A DNA stretch of 64,000 nt from Vicinamibacteria bacterium (GTDB lineage Bacteria > Acidobacteriota > Vicinamibacteria > Fen-336). The position numbers and the translations under genes are program-made. Positions 41,961-49,894 of the stretch are shown in pieces. The notes under the pieces were generated by a model. The model saw nothing but the letters and a program-made list of their open reading frames with translations. It ran no database searches and was not told where the DNA came from. Every line of letters begins with the position of its first letter. Position 1 is the stretch's first letter. The stretch covers positions 1 to 64,000 of the forward strand of contig JAMPXO010000006.1 in assembly GCA_023701125.1 (NCBI GenBank). Direction: 5' to 3'.

Positions 41961-42164
41961 CTACGCAGCCCGCAACGGGCGCGCGCTCGCGCACCCGAAC
42001 AGTGAAGCGATAGTGGCCCGGCGGTCGGGAGGCAACCCGACGCCCTCGCCGGACCGACTCCCAGGTCGTCATGAGGCTAAAGGGAGCGCCGCCGCCCGGC
42101 GAAGCCGCGTCCGGGCCCGGTGTCTTGCGCAGTCCGGCTTTTCGAGGAACGTCGCAAAGCTGCC

Positions 42165-43649
42165 ATGAGCCCGTTCGAAATCGGCGTCCTGGGCCTTTAT
42201 TTCCTGGTCCTCGTCATCCTCGCCATCTTCGGCCTGCACCGCTACGTGATGGTCTACCTGTACTACCGCCACGCGGACCGCCGCGCGCTCCCGGAGCCGC
42301 TGCCGGAGACGCTGCCGCGGGTCACGGTGCAGCTCCCGCTCTACAACGAGATGTACGTCGTCGACCGCCTGCTCGCCTCGGTGGCGGAGCTGCGCTACCC
42401 GCGCGAGCTGCTCGACGTGCAGGTGCTCGACGACTCGACGGACGAGACGCGCAAGATCGCGGCGGCCGCGGTCGCGCGGCTGCGGGAGCAGGGGATCGAC
42501 GCCCACTACATCCACCGCGCCGACCGCACCGGCTTCAAGGCCGGCGCCCTCGACAACGGCCTGCGCACGGCCAAGGGCACGCTGGTCGCCATCTTCGACG
42601 CCGACTTCGTCGTCCCGCTCGACTTCCTGGAGAAGCTGGCCGGCCACTTCGAGGACCCGAAGGTGGCCCTCGTCCAGGCGCGCTGGGGCCACATCAACCG
42701 CGACCACTCGCTGCTGACCCAGATCCAGTCGATCCTGCTCGACGGCCACTTCATCCTCGAGCACGGCGGCCGCAACCGCGGCGGGCGCTTCTTCAACTTC
42801 AACGGCACCGCGGGGGTGTGGCGCAAGGACGCGATCACGGACGCCGGCGGCTGGCAGCACGACACGCTGACCGAGGACCTCGACCTGTCCTACCGCGCGC
42901 AGCTCCGCGGCTGGCGCTTCGTGTTCGTCCAGGACCTGGTGTGCCCCGCCGAGGTGCCGGTCGAGATGAACTCGTTCAAGGGCCAGCAGCACCGCTGGGC
43001 CAAGGGCTCGATCCAGACCTGCCTCAAGCTGCTGCCGCGGATCCTGGCCTCGGCCGTGCCGTTGCCGGTCAAGGTCGAGGCGGCTTTCCACCTCACCGCC
43101 AACTTCGCCTACCCGCTGATGGTGCTGCTGTCGCTGCTGATGTTCCCGGCGATGGTGATCCGCTACGACATGGGCTTCTACGAGATGCTGATCGTCGACG
43201 TGCCGCTGTTCCTGGGCGCGACGATGAGCGTGTGCTCGTTCTACTCGGTGTCACAGCGGGAGACCGCCGGCGCCGGCTGGCGGGGCCGGATGAAGTACCT
43301 GCCGGCGGTGCTGGCGACCGGGATCGGGCTCTCGATCAACAACGCCAAGGCGGTGATGGAGGCGCTCTTGGGCCACGGCGGCGAGTTCGTGCGCACGCCC
43401 AAGTACAAGGTCGAAGGCGCGGGCGACGCGTGGAAGAACAAGCGCTATCGGGGTGCCCTCAACTTCGCGCCGTTTCTGGAGCTGACGCTCGCGTTCTACT
43501 TCGCGGCGATGGCCTGGTACGCGCTGACCCACGCGATCTGGGGCACGCTGCCGTTCATCCTCATCTTCATGTCGGGCTACGGCTACACGGCCCTGATGTC
43601 GCTGCTGCAGAACCTCGACTTCCCGGGGCTGCGCGAGCAGGAGGCGTGA
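42165..43649 (+). CDS. Family 2 processive glycosyltransferase (BcsA/ceramide glucosyltransferase-like)
   Basis: The 494-residue membrane enzyme has one N-terminal helix pair (GVLGLYFLVLVILAIFGLH), a cytosolic GT2 domain (residues about 45-290), and four C-terminal helices. Catalytic features are complete: QLPLYNE, VLDDSTDET (Asp-Asp), AIFDADFV (DxD), TLTEDLDLSYRA (TED catalytic base) and QQHRWAKGS (QxxRW), the marks of processive beta-glycan synthases such as cellulose or glucomannan synthase. ATG 42165 is preferred because the upstream extension from 42120 is not conserved in character. It lacks a PilZ domain. Likely product: an extracellular polysaccharide or a glycolipid. Confidence 0.9.
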   Translation: MSPFEIGVLGLYFLVLVILAIFGLHRYVMVYLYYRHADRRALPEPLPETLPRVTVQLPLYNEMYVVDRLLASVAELRYPRELLDVQVLDDSTDETRKIAAAAVARLREQGIDAHYIHRADRTGFKAGALDNGLRTAKGTLVAIFDADFVVPLDFLEKLAGHFEDPKVALVQARWGHINRDHSLLTQIQSILLDGHFILEHGGRNRGGRFFNFNGTAGVWRKDAITDAGGWQHDTLTEDLDLSYRAQLRGWRFVFVQDLVCPAEVPVEMNSFKGQQHRWAKGSIQTCLKLLPRILASAVPLPVKVEAAFHLTANFAYPLMVLLSLLMFPAMVIRYDMGFYEMLIVDVPLFLGATMSVCSFYSVSQRETAGAGWRGRMKYLPAVLATGIGLSINNAKAVMEALLGHGGEFVRTPKYKVEGAGDAWKNKRYRGALNFAPFLELTLAFYFAAMAWYALTHAIWGTLPFILIFMSGYGYTALMSLLQNLDFPGLREQEA

Positions 43650-43690
43650 GCCTCCGGTAGGCTTCGGGGCGGACACGGGAGGTCGTCACC

Positions 43691-45376
43691 ATGGACATCC
43701 GCGGCAAGAGCGTCCTGATCCTCGGCGGTTACGGGCTGGTCGGCCAGGCCATCGCGCGGCGGCTGCTGCCGGAGCGGCCGCGGCGGCTGGTGCTGCTCTC
43801 GCTCAAGCGCGAGGAGGCCGAGTCGGCCGTCGCCGCGATCCTGCCGGAGGCGGACGGCGTGGAACTCGCCCCGGCGTGGGGCGACGTGTTCACGTTCGCC
43901 GACGTCAAGGACACGCCGCGGCCGCAGAACTACGCGGACCCGAATTTCCGCGCGCGGCTGATCGACAGCCTGACCGAGCCGCTGTCCGAGGCCGCCGCCG
44001 CCGAGTACTACCTCGCGCAACTGGTGACCCGCGAGCGGCCCGACGTGATCATCGACGCGGTCAACACCGCGACCGGGATCGCGTACCAGGACATCTACAA
44101 GACCAGCCGCCAGGCCGCCCAGGCGCTGAAGGACGGCAGCGACCTGCGCGGCAGCCTGGAGATGCTGCTGGTCACCGACTACGTGCCGCAGCTGATCCGC
44201 CACGTCCAGGTGCTGTACCAGGCGATGGTCCAGGCGGGCACCAAGGCCTACGTCAAGATCGGCACCTCCGGCACCGGTGGCATGGGGCTCAACATCCCTT
44301 ACACCCACTCCGAGGAGAAGCCGTCGCGGGTGCTGCTCAGCAAGAGTGCCTTGGCCGGCGCCCACACCCTGCTGCTGTTCCTGATGGCGCGCACGCCGGG
44401 CGGCCCGATCACCAAGGAGATCAAGCCGGCGGCGGCGATCGCCTGGAAGCGGGTCGGCTACGGCGAGGTCGTGCGCGGCGGCCGGCCGGTGCCGCTGTTC
44501 GACGCGCCACTGGAGGCGGCCGAGACGCTGGTGCCGGGCCAGACGTTCGCGCCCCACGACAAGACCCGCGGCAAGGCCACCGGCGAGACGATGAAGAACG
44601 TCTTCATCGACACCGGCGAGAACGGCATCTTCTCGCTCGAGGAGTTCGCCGCGATCACCACCGGCGAGCAGATGGAGTTCGTCACCCCGGAGGAGATCGC
44701 CGAGGTGGTGGCCCAGGAGCTGTCCGGCGGCAACACCGGCCACGACGTGATCAACGCCCTCGACAACGCGGTGATGGGCCCGACCTACCGCGCCGGCCTG
44801 ATGCGCCACTGGGCGCTCGAGAAGCTGCGCAATCTGGAGCTGCAGCACGGCGTGCGCTCGATCGCGTTCGAGAACCTGGGCCCGCCCCGGCTCTCCAAGC
44901 TGCTGCACGAGGCCGACCTGCTGCGCCGCTCGTTCGAGACGATGGGCGCGGTGCGGGCCGCCACGCCGGAGGAGATGTCGCAGCGGCTGGCCGCGGACAT
45001 CGCGAAGGACGCCGCCCACCGCACCGAGATCGTCTCGATCGGCATCCCGATCCTGCTGCCCGACGGCCGTCTGTTGCGCGGTCCCGAGTGCAAGATCCCG
45101 CCGGTGGCGGCGCCCGGCGACGCGCTGACGCTGACGCCGGAGGCCATCGAGAAGTGGACCCGCGGCGGCTGGGTCGACCTGCGGGTCGCCAACATGGCCG
45201 CCTGGCGCGAGCGCTTCGTGGCGATCGAGAAGGAGATCGCGGCGATCCCGGCCGGCGACACCTCTTCGCGCTTCCTGCGCGACCGCCAGTTCTGGGGCGA
45301 AGCCGGGGTCATCCAGCCGGGCAAGGTGGTGGGCTGGGTCTTCGCGGTCGAGGAGCAGGGCGCGCGCATGAAGTAG
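43691..45376 (+). CDS. Rossmann-fold dehydrogenase-like protein of unknown substrate
   Basis: The 561-residue protein begins with an NAD(P)-binding Rossmann motif KSVLILGGYGLVGQAIARRLL (GGxGxxG) and a short-chain/epimerase-like core with DVIIDAVNTATGIAYQDIY. The rest is unusual for this family: a long C-terminal half with conserved TMKNVFIDTGENGIFSLEEFAAITTGEQMEFVTPEEIA, HDVINALDNAVMGPTYRAGLMRHWALEKL, and GRLLRGPECKIPP. I recognise it as a saccharopine-reductase-style or uncharacterised dehydrogenase, with no certain substrate. A GGGAGG site lies before ATG 43691; the CDF gene follows twelve bases on. Confidence 0.7.
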   Translation: MDIRGKSVLILGGYGLVGQAIARRLLPERPRRLVLLSLKREEAESAVAAILPEADGVELAPAWGDVFTFADVKDTPRPQNYADPNFRARLIDSLTEPLSEAAAAEYYLAQLVTRERPDVIIDAVNTATGIAYQDIYKTSRQAAQALKDGSDLRGSLEMLLVTDYVPQLIRHVQVLYQAMVQAGTKAYVKIGTSGTGGMGLNIPYTHSEEKPSRVLLSKSALAGAHTLLLFLMARTPGGPITKEIKPAAAIAWKRVGYGEVVRGGRPVPLFDAPLEAAETLVPGQTFAPHDKTRGKATGETMKNVFIDTGENGIFSLEEFAAITTGEQMEFVTPEEIAEVVAQELSGGNTGHDVINALDNAVMGPTYRAGLMRHWALEKLRNLELQHGVRSIAFENLGPPRLSKLLHEADLLRRSFETMGAVRAATPEEMSQRLAADIAKDAAHRTEIVSIGIPILLPDGRLLRGPECKIPPVAAPGDALTLTPEAIEKWTRGGWVDLRVANMAAWRERFVAIEKEIAAIPAGDTSSRFLRDRQFWGEAGVIQPGKVVGWVFAVEEQGARMK

Positions 45377-45388
45377 GGGGGTGGTGCC

Positions 45389-46252
45389 GTGACCCAGGAA
45401 GCCCGCAAGCGTGGCGTGCAGCGGGTGCTGCTCGCCACGCTGGTGCTGAACGTCATCGTCAGCGGCGCCAAGATCGTCGTCGGCACGATGATCGGCAGCC
45501 TGGCGATGATCGCCGACGGCTACCACTCGCTGCTCGACGGCTCCAACAACGTGATCGGGCTGGTGGTGACGCGCTTCGCGTACGCCCCGCCCGACCCCGA
45601 TCACCCTTACGGGCATCGCAAGTTCGAGACCTCGGCGTCGCTGCTGCTGGGGCTCGGCCTGCTGAGCCTCGCCTACAACGTCTTCGAGGGCGCGCTCGCC
45701 TCGTTCCAGAAGCCGAGCCTGCCCGAGATCACGGCGCTGTCGTGGTTCGTGATGTTCGGCACGCTGGTGGTCAACCTGTTCGTCGCGACCTACGAGGCGC
45801 GCGAGGGCCGGCGGCTGCAGAGCGAGTACCTGACGGCCGACGCGGCCCACACCCGCTCCGACGTGTACGTGACGCTGGGCGTGGTGGCCAGCTTCGCCGG
45901 CGCTCGCGCCGGCATCGCCTGGCTCGACCCGCTGATCGCGATCGGCATCGCCGCCTTCATCGCCTACCTGGCGGTCGGCATCATCGTCCGCTCGTTCCAC
46001 GTGCTGACCGACCGCGCCGCGATCGAGCCGGTGGCGATTGCCGCGGTCGTGGCGAAGGTCGCGGGCGTGAAGCGCTGCGGCGAGGTCCGCACCCGCGGCG
46101 GCGACGCGGTCTACGTCGACCTGACCGCACTGGTCGACGGCGGGATGACGATGCGCGCGGCCCACGACGTCGCCGACCGCATCGAGCAGGCCGTCCACGC
46201 GGCCTTCCCGGCCGTCGTCGACGTGGTGGTGCACCTGGAGCCCGGGGAGTAG
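45389..46252 (+). CDS. Cation diffusion facilitator metal exporter
   Basis: The 287-residue protein has six helices of the CDF/ZnT family. Transport-site residues appear as MIADGYHSLLDGSNN in helix 2 (DxxxD) and AAHTRSDVYVTLG in helix 5 (HxxxD); HPYGHRKFET is the conserved cytosolic loop. A C-terminal ferredoxin-like domain (about 75 residues, VRTRGGDAVYVDLTALVDGGMTMRAAHDVADRIEQ, and VVDVVVHLEPGE) ends it. It expels Zn, Fe or Mn in exchange for protons. GTG 45389 is the likely start. Confidence 0.92.
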   Translation: MTQEARKRGVQRVLLATLVLNVIVSGAKIVVGTMIGSLAMIADGYHSLLDGSNNVIGLVVTRFAYAPPDPDHPYGHRKFETSASLLLGLGLLSLAYNVFEGALASFQKPSLPEITALSWFVMFGTLVVNLFVATYEAREGRRLQSEYLTADAAHTRSDVYVTLGVVASFAGARAGIAWLDPLIAIGIAAFIAYLAVGIIVRSFHVLTDRAAIEPVAIAAVVAKVAGVKRCGEVRTRGGDAVYVDLTALVDGGMTMRAAHDVADRIEQAVHAAFPAVVDVVVHLEPGE

Positions 46253-46267
46253 GGCTCCGGCTGTGGA

Positions 46268-46297
46268 TTGACTTTCGGGGCGGTAGCGCCCTAGCGT
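46268..46297 (+). promoter_or_regulatory. Candidate sigma-70 promoter of the PAS/HisKA_2 kinase
   Basis: TTGACT at 46268-46273 and TAGCGT at 46292-46297 are 18 bases apart. The predicted start of transcription would be within about three bases of ATG 46306, so this too would be leaderless. Confidence 0.35.
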
Positions 46298-46305
46298 CCC
46301 CCGGC

Positions 46306-48510
46306 ATGAAACGGCAGTCGGGCGCGCGCGCGCCACGGCCCGATCTGGCGCCACTGCTTGCGGCGCTCGACGACATCGTGTTCGAGTTCGACGCTCGGGG
46401 CACGTTCCTCCAGGCCTGGGCCCGCAACGCGCAGAAGCTCTCTCGGCCGCGGCGATCCCTGATCGGCCGCACGCTCGACGAAGTGCTCGGGGAGGCGGCC
46501 GCGAAGCCGTTCGTGGAGGCGTTCTCCCGGGTCCTGGCCAGTGGACAGGCCGAAGAAATGCAGTACCCGCTGGAGGTCCGCGAGGGGCGGCGCTGGTTCT
46601 CGGGCCGCCTCAGCCGCGTCACCCGTGGTCGCCGCCGCACGGTCGTCGCCCTGATCCGCGACATCACCGAGAGCCGGGCGACGAGCGAGGCGCTGGCCGC
46701 GGCCCGGCGCCGCCTCGAGCAAGGCGAAGCGCAGTATCGAGCGCTCGTGGAGTACGCCTCGGACGGCATCTTCGTCGCCGACCGAGGGGGGCGCTACATC
46801 GAGGTCAACTCCCGTGCCTGCGAACTGGTCGGGTACAGCCGAGAGGAACTGCTGCGGATGTCCGTCCCCGAACTGGTTCCCGCGGATCTGGCTGCCGGGA
46901 TCGCGGACCAGTTCGAGCAGATGGCGCGTGGTCGGGCGCTCTTCTTCGAGTACGAACTCAAAAGGAAGGACGGGTCGCTCGTCGCCACCGAGCTGTCCAC
47001 CCGCATGCTGGAGGACGGCCGGGTCCTGGCCATCGTGCGCGACATCAGCGCCCGCCGCCGCGCCGACCGCGAGCTTCGCCAGAGCCAGCACCGGCTCGAC
47101 CTGATCTTCGACAACACTTCCGATCTGCAGGTCTTGATCCGGGTCGAGCCCGGCGGCCGGCTGGTGGTGGAGATGGCCAACCGCGCCTTCCACGCCCTGC
47201 TGCTGCAGGCCTTCGGCGTCGACGACGTGGATGTCGTGGGCCGTGACCGGACCGACGCGCTGACCGCGATCGGCGTCCGCCCCGAGGAGATCGAGCGCGA
47301 ACGGCCCCACTTCGAGCGGGTGATCCGTACCCGCGAGCGGGCTGACTACACCATCGACGTGCCCGGGCCCTGTGGCCAGCGTGTGCTCGAAGTGTCGATC
47401 GTGCCCGTGGTCGAGGACGGCGCTCAGGCTTGCAGCCACGTGCTGTGGACGGCCCGCGACATCACCGATCGTGTGCGGGTGACCGCGCGGCTCGCCGCCA
47501 GCAAGCGGCGCCTGAGCCAGATCCTCGACGCGCTGTTCGGTTTCGTCGGCCTGTTCGACCGCGACGGCAAGCTGCTCTACTGCAACCAGGCCCCGCTCGC
47601 TGCTGCGAGCCTGGCACCCGAGGACGTGCTGGGCCGGCCCTTCTGGGAGGCGCCGTGGTGGCGCCACTCGGCGTCGGAGAGGGAGCGACTGAAGGACGTC
47701 CTGCGGCGGGCCGCGGCCGGCGAAACCGTGCGCTTCGAGGCCACGGCCCAGTTCGGTGAGCGCCTGGCCAGCGTCGACCAGTCGTACGGCCCGCTCCGCG
47801 ACGACCAGGGCGCGATCACCGGTGTGATCGGCTTCGCGGTCGACGTCAGTGAGCGCGTGCGAACGGAGGCCGCGTTGCGGTCCTCGCTGCAGGAGAAGGA
47901 GATCCTGCTCCGCGAGATCCACCACCGCGTCAAGAACAACCTCCAGATCGTCGGCAGCCTGCTCTATTTCCATTCTCGAAAAATGGAGGGCGACGCAGCG
48001 CAGGCCGTCCTGCGCGACGTGCAGGCGCGACTGGAGGCGATGTCGCTCGTCCACGCCTCGCTGTACGAGGCGGCGGACCTGGCCGCGGTGGACTTCGTCG
48101 CCTACGCGCGGTCGATGGCCGAGCAGGTCGTGGGCGTCCACGGCTCGGTGGCCCGCCGGGTGCAGGTCACCGTCGACGCCGCGTCGGGCCCGTGGTCGCT
48201 GCCGCTGGAGCGGGCCCTGCCGCTGGGGCTCGCGCTCAACGAGCTGCTGGTCAACGCGTTGAAGTACGCATTTCCGGGCGATCGAGCGGGCACCGTCGCG
48301 GTCCGCTTCAGCGCCTCGGACGACGAGCTCGAGGCGAGCGTGATCGACGACGGGGTTGGCGCCAGCGACGACGCGCGCTCGACCGCGGGCTTCGGCCTGC
48401 GCATGGTGCATGCGCTCGCGGAGCAACTGGGCGGGCGCGCCAGCTTCGACTTCGGGGCTGGCACCCGGGCCCGTCTGTTCATCCCGCGGTCGCCGAGGCC
48501 GAGCGCGTGA
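46306..48510 (+). CDS. Multi-PAS histidine kinase of the HisKA_2 class
   Basis: The 734-residue cytosolic kinase holds four PAS domains (about residues 15-120, 140-260, 262-385 and 390-515) linked by short helices, each ending in a conserved (R/A)DI(T/S) element. The kinase core is HisKA_2: REIHHRVKNNLQIVGSLLYFHSRKM with the acceptor His in EIHHRVKN, then the HWE/HisKA_2-type ATPase with LNELLVNALKYAFPG (N-box), DDGVG and GFGLRMVHALAEQLGG. No transmembrane helix is present, so it senses an internal signal such as redox or light. No response regulator follows; a globin does. Confidence 0.9.
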   Translation: MKRQSGARAPRPDLAPLLAALDDIVFEFDARGTFLQAWARNAQKLSRPRRSLIGRTLDEVLGEAAAKPFVEAFSRVLASGQAEEMQYPLEVREGRRWFSGRLSRVTRGRRRTVVALIRDITESRATSEALAAARRRLEQGEAQYRALVEYASDGIFVADRGGRYIEVNSRACELVGYSREELLRMSVPELVPADLAAGIADQFEQMARGRALFFEYELKRKDGSLVATELSTRMLEDGRVLAIVRDISARRRADRELRQSQHRLDLIFDNTSDLQVLIRVEPGGRLVVEMANRAFHALLLQAFGVDDVDVVGRDRTDALTAIGVRPEEIERERPHFERVIRTRERADYTIDVPGPCGQRVLEVSIVPVVEDGAQACSHVLWTARDITDRVRVTARLAASKRRLSQILDALFGFVGLFDRDGKLLYCNQAPLAAASLAPEDVLGRPFWEAPWWRHSASERERLKDVLRRAAAGETVRFEATAQFGERLASVDQSYGPLRDDQGAITGVIGFAVDVSERVRTEAALRSSLQEKEILLREIHHRVKNNLQIVGSLLYFHSRKMEGDAAQAVLRDVQARLEAMSLVHASLYEAADLAAVDFVAYARSMAEQVVGVHGSVARRVQVTVDAASGPWSLPLERALPLGLALNELLVNALKYAFPGDRAGTVAVRFSASDDELEASVIDDGVGASDDARSTAGFGLRMVHALAEQLGGRASFDFGAGTRARLFIPRSPRPSA

Positions 48511-48591
48511 GCCGGCTCGCGGCCTGATCGTCGAGGACGAGCCGAGACACCTGGCCCGCAGCTTGCTAACGAGCCAGCAGGAGGATCTCGC

Positions 48592-49191
48592 ATGGCAGTT
48601 CGATTGCGGCGTCGAGGTGGTGATCTGGCTCCCGACCCGGAGTTGTGGGCGGCGTTGCGCCATGGCGACGGCCTGCGCGAGGTCCTCGACGACTTCTACA
48701 CGCGGGTCTACGCGGACCCGCGGCTCGGCCCGTTCTTCCGCTTTGCGACTCGCGAGCGGGCCATCGACAAACAGTTCGCCTTCCTCAAGGAACTCCTGAC
48801 CGGCGAGGAGTGCTATTTCGGCGATCGCCCCTACAACGCGCACCACTGGATGGTGATCTCGGACGAACTGTTCGACCATCGAGAGCAGTTGATGGCCGAT
48901 TGCCTGCGCCGCCACGGCCTCGACGAGGCGCAAGTGGCCCGCTTCCGGCGCATCGACGAGGTGTTCCGCAAGCAGATTGTCAAGTCCGAGCCGAAGCCCA
49001 AGAAGCTCCGCGGGGAGGCGATCCCGCTGACGGGCTTCGGCGACGTCGTGATCGCGGGCGGCACGCTGTGCGATGGCTGCGGGCAGGCCCTGGACGATGG
49101 CTCGGCCGCCCGTTACCACCTCCGCACCGGCCAGACGTACGGGCTCACCTGCTGCGATGGGGCCGAGCCGCGCGGCCTCGAGCGGGCCTAG
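48592..49191 (+). CDS. Truncated hemoglobin with a Cys-rich C-terminal extension
   Basis: The 199-residue protein has a trHb core (residues 14-125): VLDDFYTRVYADPRLGPFF (B-C-CD region), FLKELLTG (E helix), YNAHHWMVISDELFDHREQLM with likely proximal His84 in HxxM, and LRRIDEVFRKQI. Truncated hemoglobins bind oxygen or nitric oxide. The C-terminal 65 residues are extra: GGTLCDGCGQALDDG and TGQTYGLTCCDGAE resemble a zinc-ribbon/knuckle. That tail is not part of the usual fold. Its start ATG lies 81 bases after the kinase gene; its stop overlaps the convergent VOC gene by four bases. Confidence 0.82.
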   Translation: MAVRLRRRGGDLAPDPELWAALRHGDGLREVLDDFYTRVYADPRLGPFFRFATRERAIDKQFAFLKELLTGEECYFGDRPYNAHHWMVISDELFDHREQLMADCLRRHGLDEAQVARFRRIDEVFRKQIVKSEPKPKKLRGEAIPLTGFGDVVIAGGTLCDGCGQALDDGSAARYHLRTGQTYGLTCCDGAEPRGLERA

Positions 49192-49838
49192 TCGGCGTCC
49201 CAGTCCGCCTGGTAGCGCCCGGTGTCGATGCCGTGCTCGACCAGCGGCTTGCGGTTCCGGCCGCGGGTGATCCGCGGGCTGGCCAGGATCAAGCCGCGGA
49301 TTACCTCCTCGCGGGTCACGACTCGTCGCGACCCGGCCAGCTCCTCGGCGACGCGCACCACCTTGCGTCGCGCCAGCCCGCGGAACAGCGCGGGCACGCT
49401 TTTCAGCAGCGACTGGAGCAGGTGCTCGGCGTCCTCCGTCCACTGCAGCTCCTTGGGCAGTGCGGGTACCACTTCGTACTCGTCTTCCGTCAGCGGCCGC
49501 CAGACCAGCAGGGTGTGGCCGTCGGGGTCGCGCAGGCTGGCCAGGCACTCGCGCTCCGGGGAGCGCTCTGCGGCGTGGACGGCCGTGCAGCCCGCCCGCA
49601 GCAGCGCGTCGAAGGCGGCTTCCACCGTGCCGGCCTGGACCCGCAGCGTCACCTGCCGCTCGGCCTCGGGGGCGAGAACCAGCCGCAGGGTCACGGTGCC
49701 GGCATCGAGGTCGACGTGCTCCGCACCCCGCGCCCGGGTCGTGAAGCCGAGGACGCGCTCGTAGATCGCCAATGCCCGGTCGAGGTCGCGCACCGGCAGG
49801 TCGACGTGGCTCAGGCCGTGGATGACTGCGGTCGCCAT
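49188..49838 (-). CDS. VOC-domain protein with a C-terminal PCP_red-like domain
   Basis: The 216-residue protein begins with a vicinal oxygen chelate fold (residues 5-125): GLSHVDLPVRDLDRALAIYERVLGFT, AEHVDLDAGTVTLRL, AAFDALLRAGC and SLRDPDGHTLLVW, the glyoxalase/bleomycin-resistance pattern with metal-ligand positions His and Glu. The last 85 residues, WTEDAEHLLQSLLKSVPALFRGLARRKVVRVAEELAGSRRVVTREEVIRG and ending GIDTGRY, look like the small PCP_red helical domain found at the end of light-independent protochlorophyllide reductase subunits and in many unrelated proteins. The fusion is unusual. Chemistry unknown. Confidence 0.75.
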   Translation of the reverse strand: MATAVIHGLSHVDLPVRDLDRALAIYERVLGFTTRARGAEHVDLDAGTVTLRLVLAPEAERQVTLRVQAGTVEAAFDALLRAGCTAVHAAERSPERECLASLRDPDGHTLLVWRPLTEDEYEVVPALPKELQWTEDAEHLLQSLLKSVPALFRGLARRKVVRVAEELAGSRRVVTREEVIRGLILASPRITRGRNRKPLVEHGIDTGRYQADWDAD

Positions 49839-49894
49839 GCCGTGGTCTCAGCAAGGCCCATGCCCTGGTCCACTTCTTGATACCGGAAGCGTCC

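Larger units (their letters stand above)
41791..42164. other. 374-base divergent region between larB and the glycosyltransferase
   Basis: No gene is supported here. From left to right it holds a GC-rich stretch, a repeat-family copy (41873-41929), a -35-like TTGACA (41931-41936) with weak -10 GAGACT 18 bases on, and about 200 bases of potential structured leader. The leader includes the hairpin GTCGGG-AGGCAA-CCCGAC at about 42024-42041 and other GC-rich arms. Signal is for the plus-strand glycosyltransferase. I could not match it to a named riboswitch. Confidence 0.4.

Noticed and set aside
41960-42164. c-di-GMP, SAM or cobalamin riboswitch in the glycosyltransferase leader
   Set aside because: I looked for their conserved core sequences and found none; only generic hairpins remain.
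49866-49880. TGGTCC-N5-TTGA before the membrane kinase, as a sigma-54 promoter
   Set aside because: The -12 element reads GA in place of the essential GC, so I do not call it.
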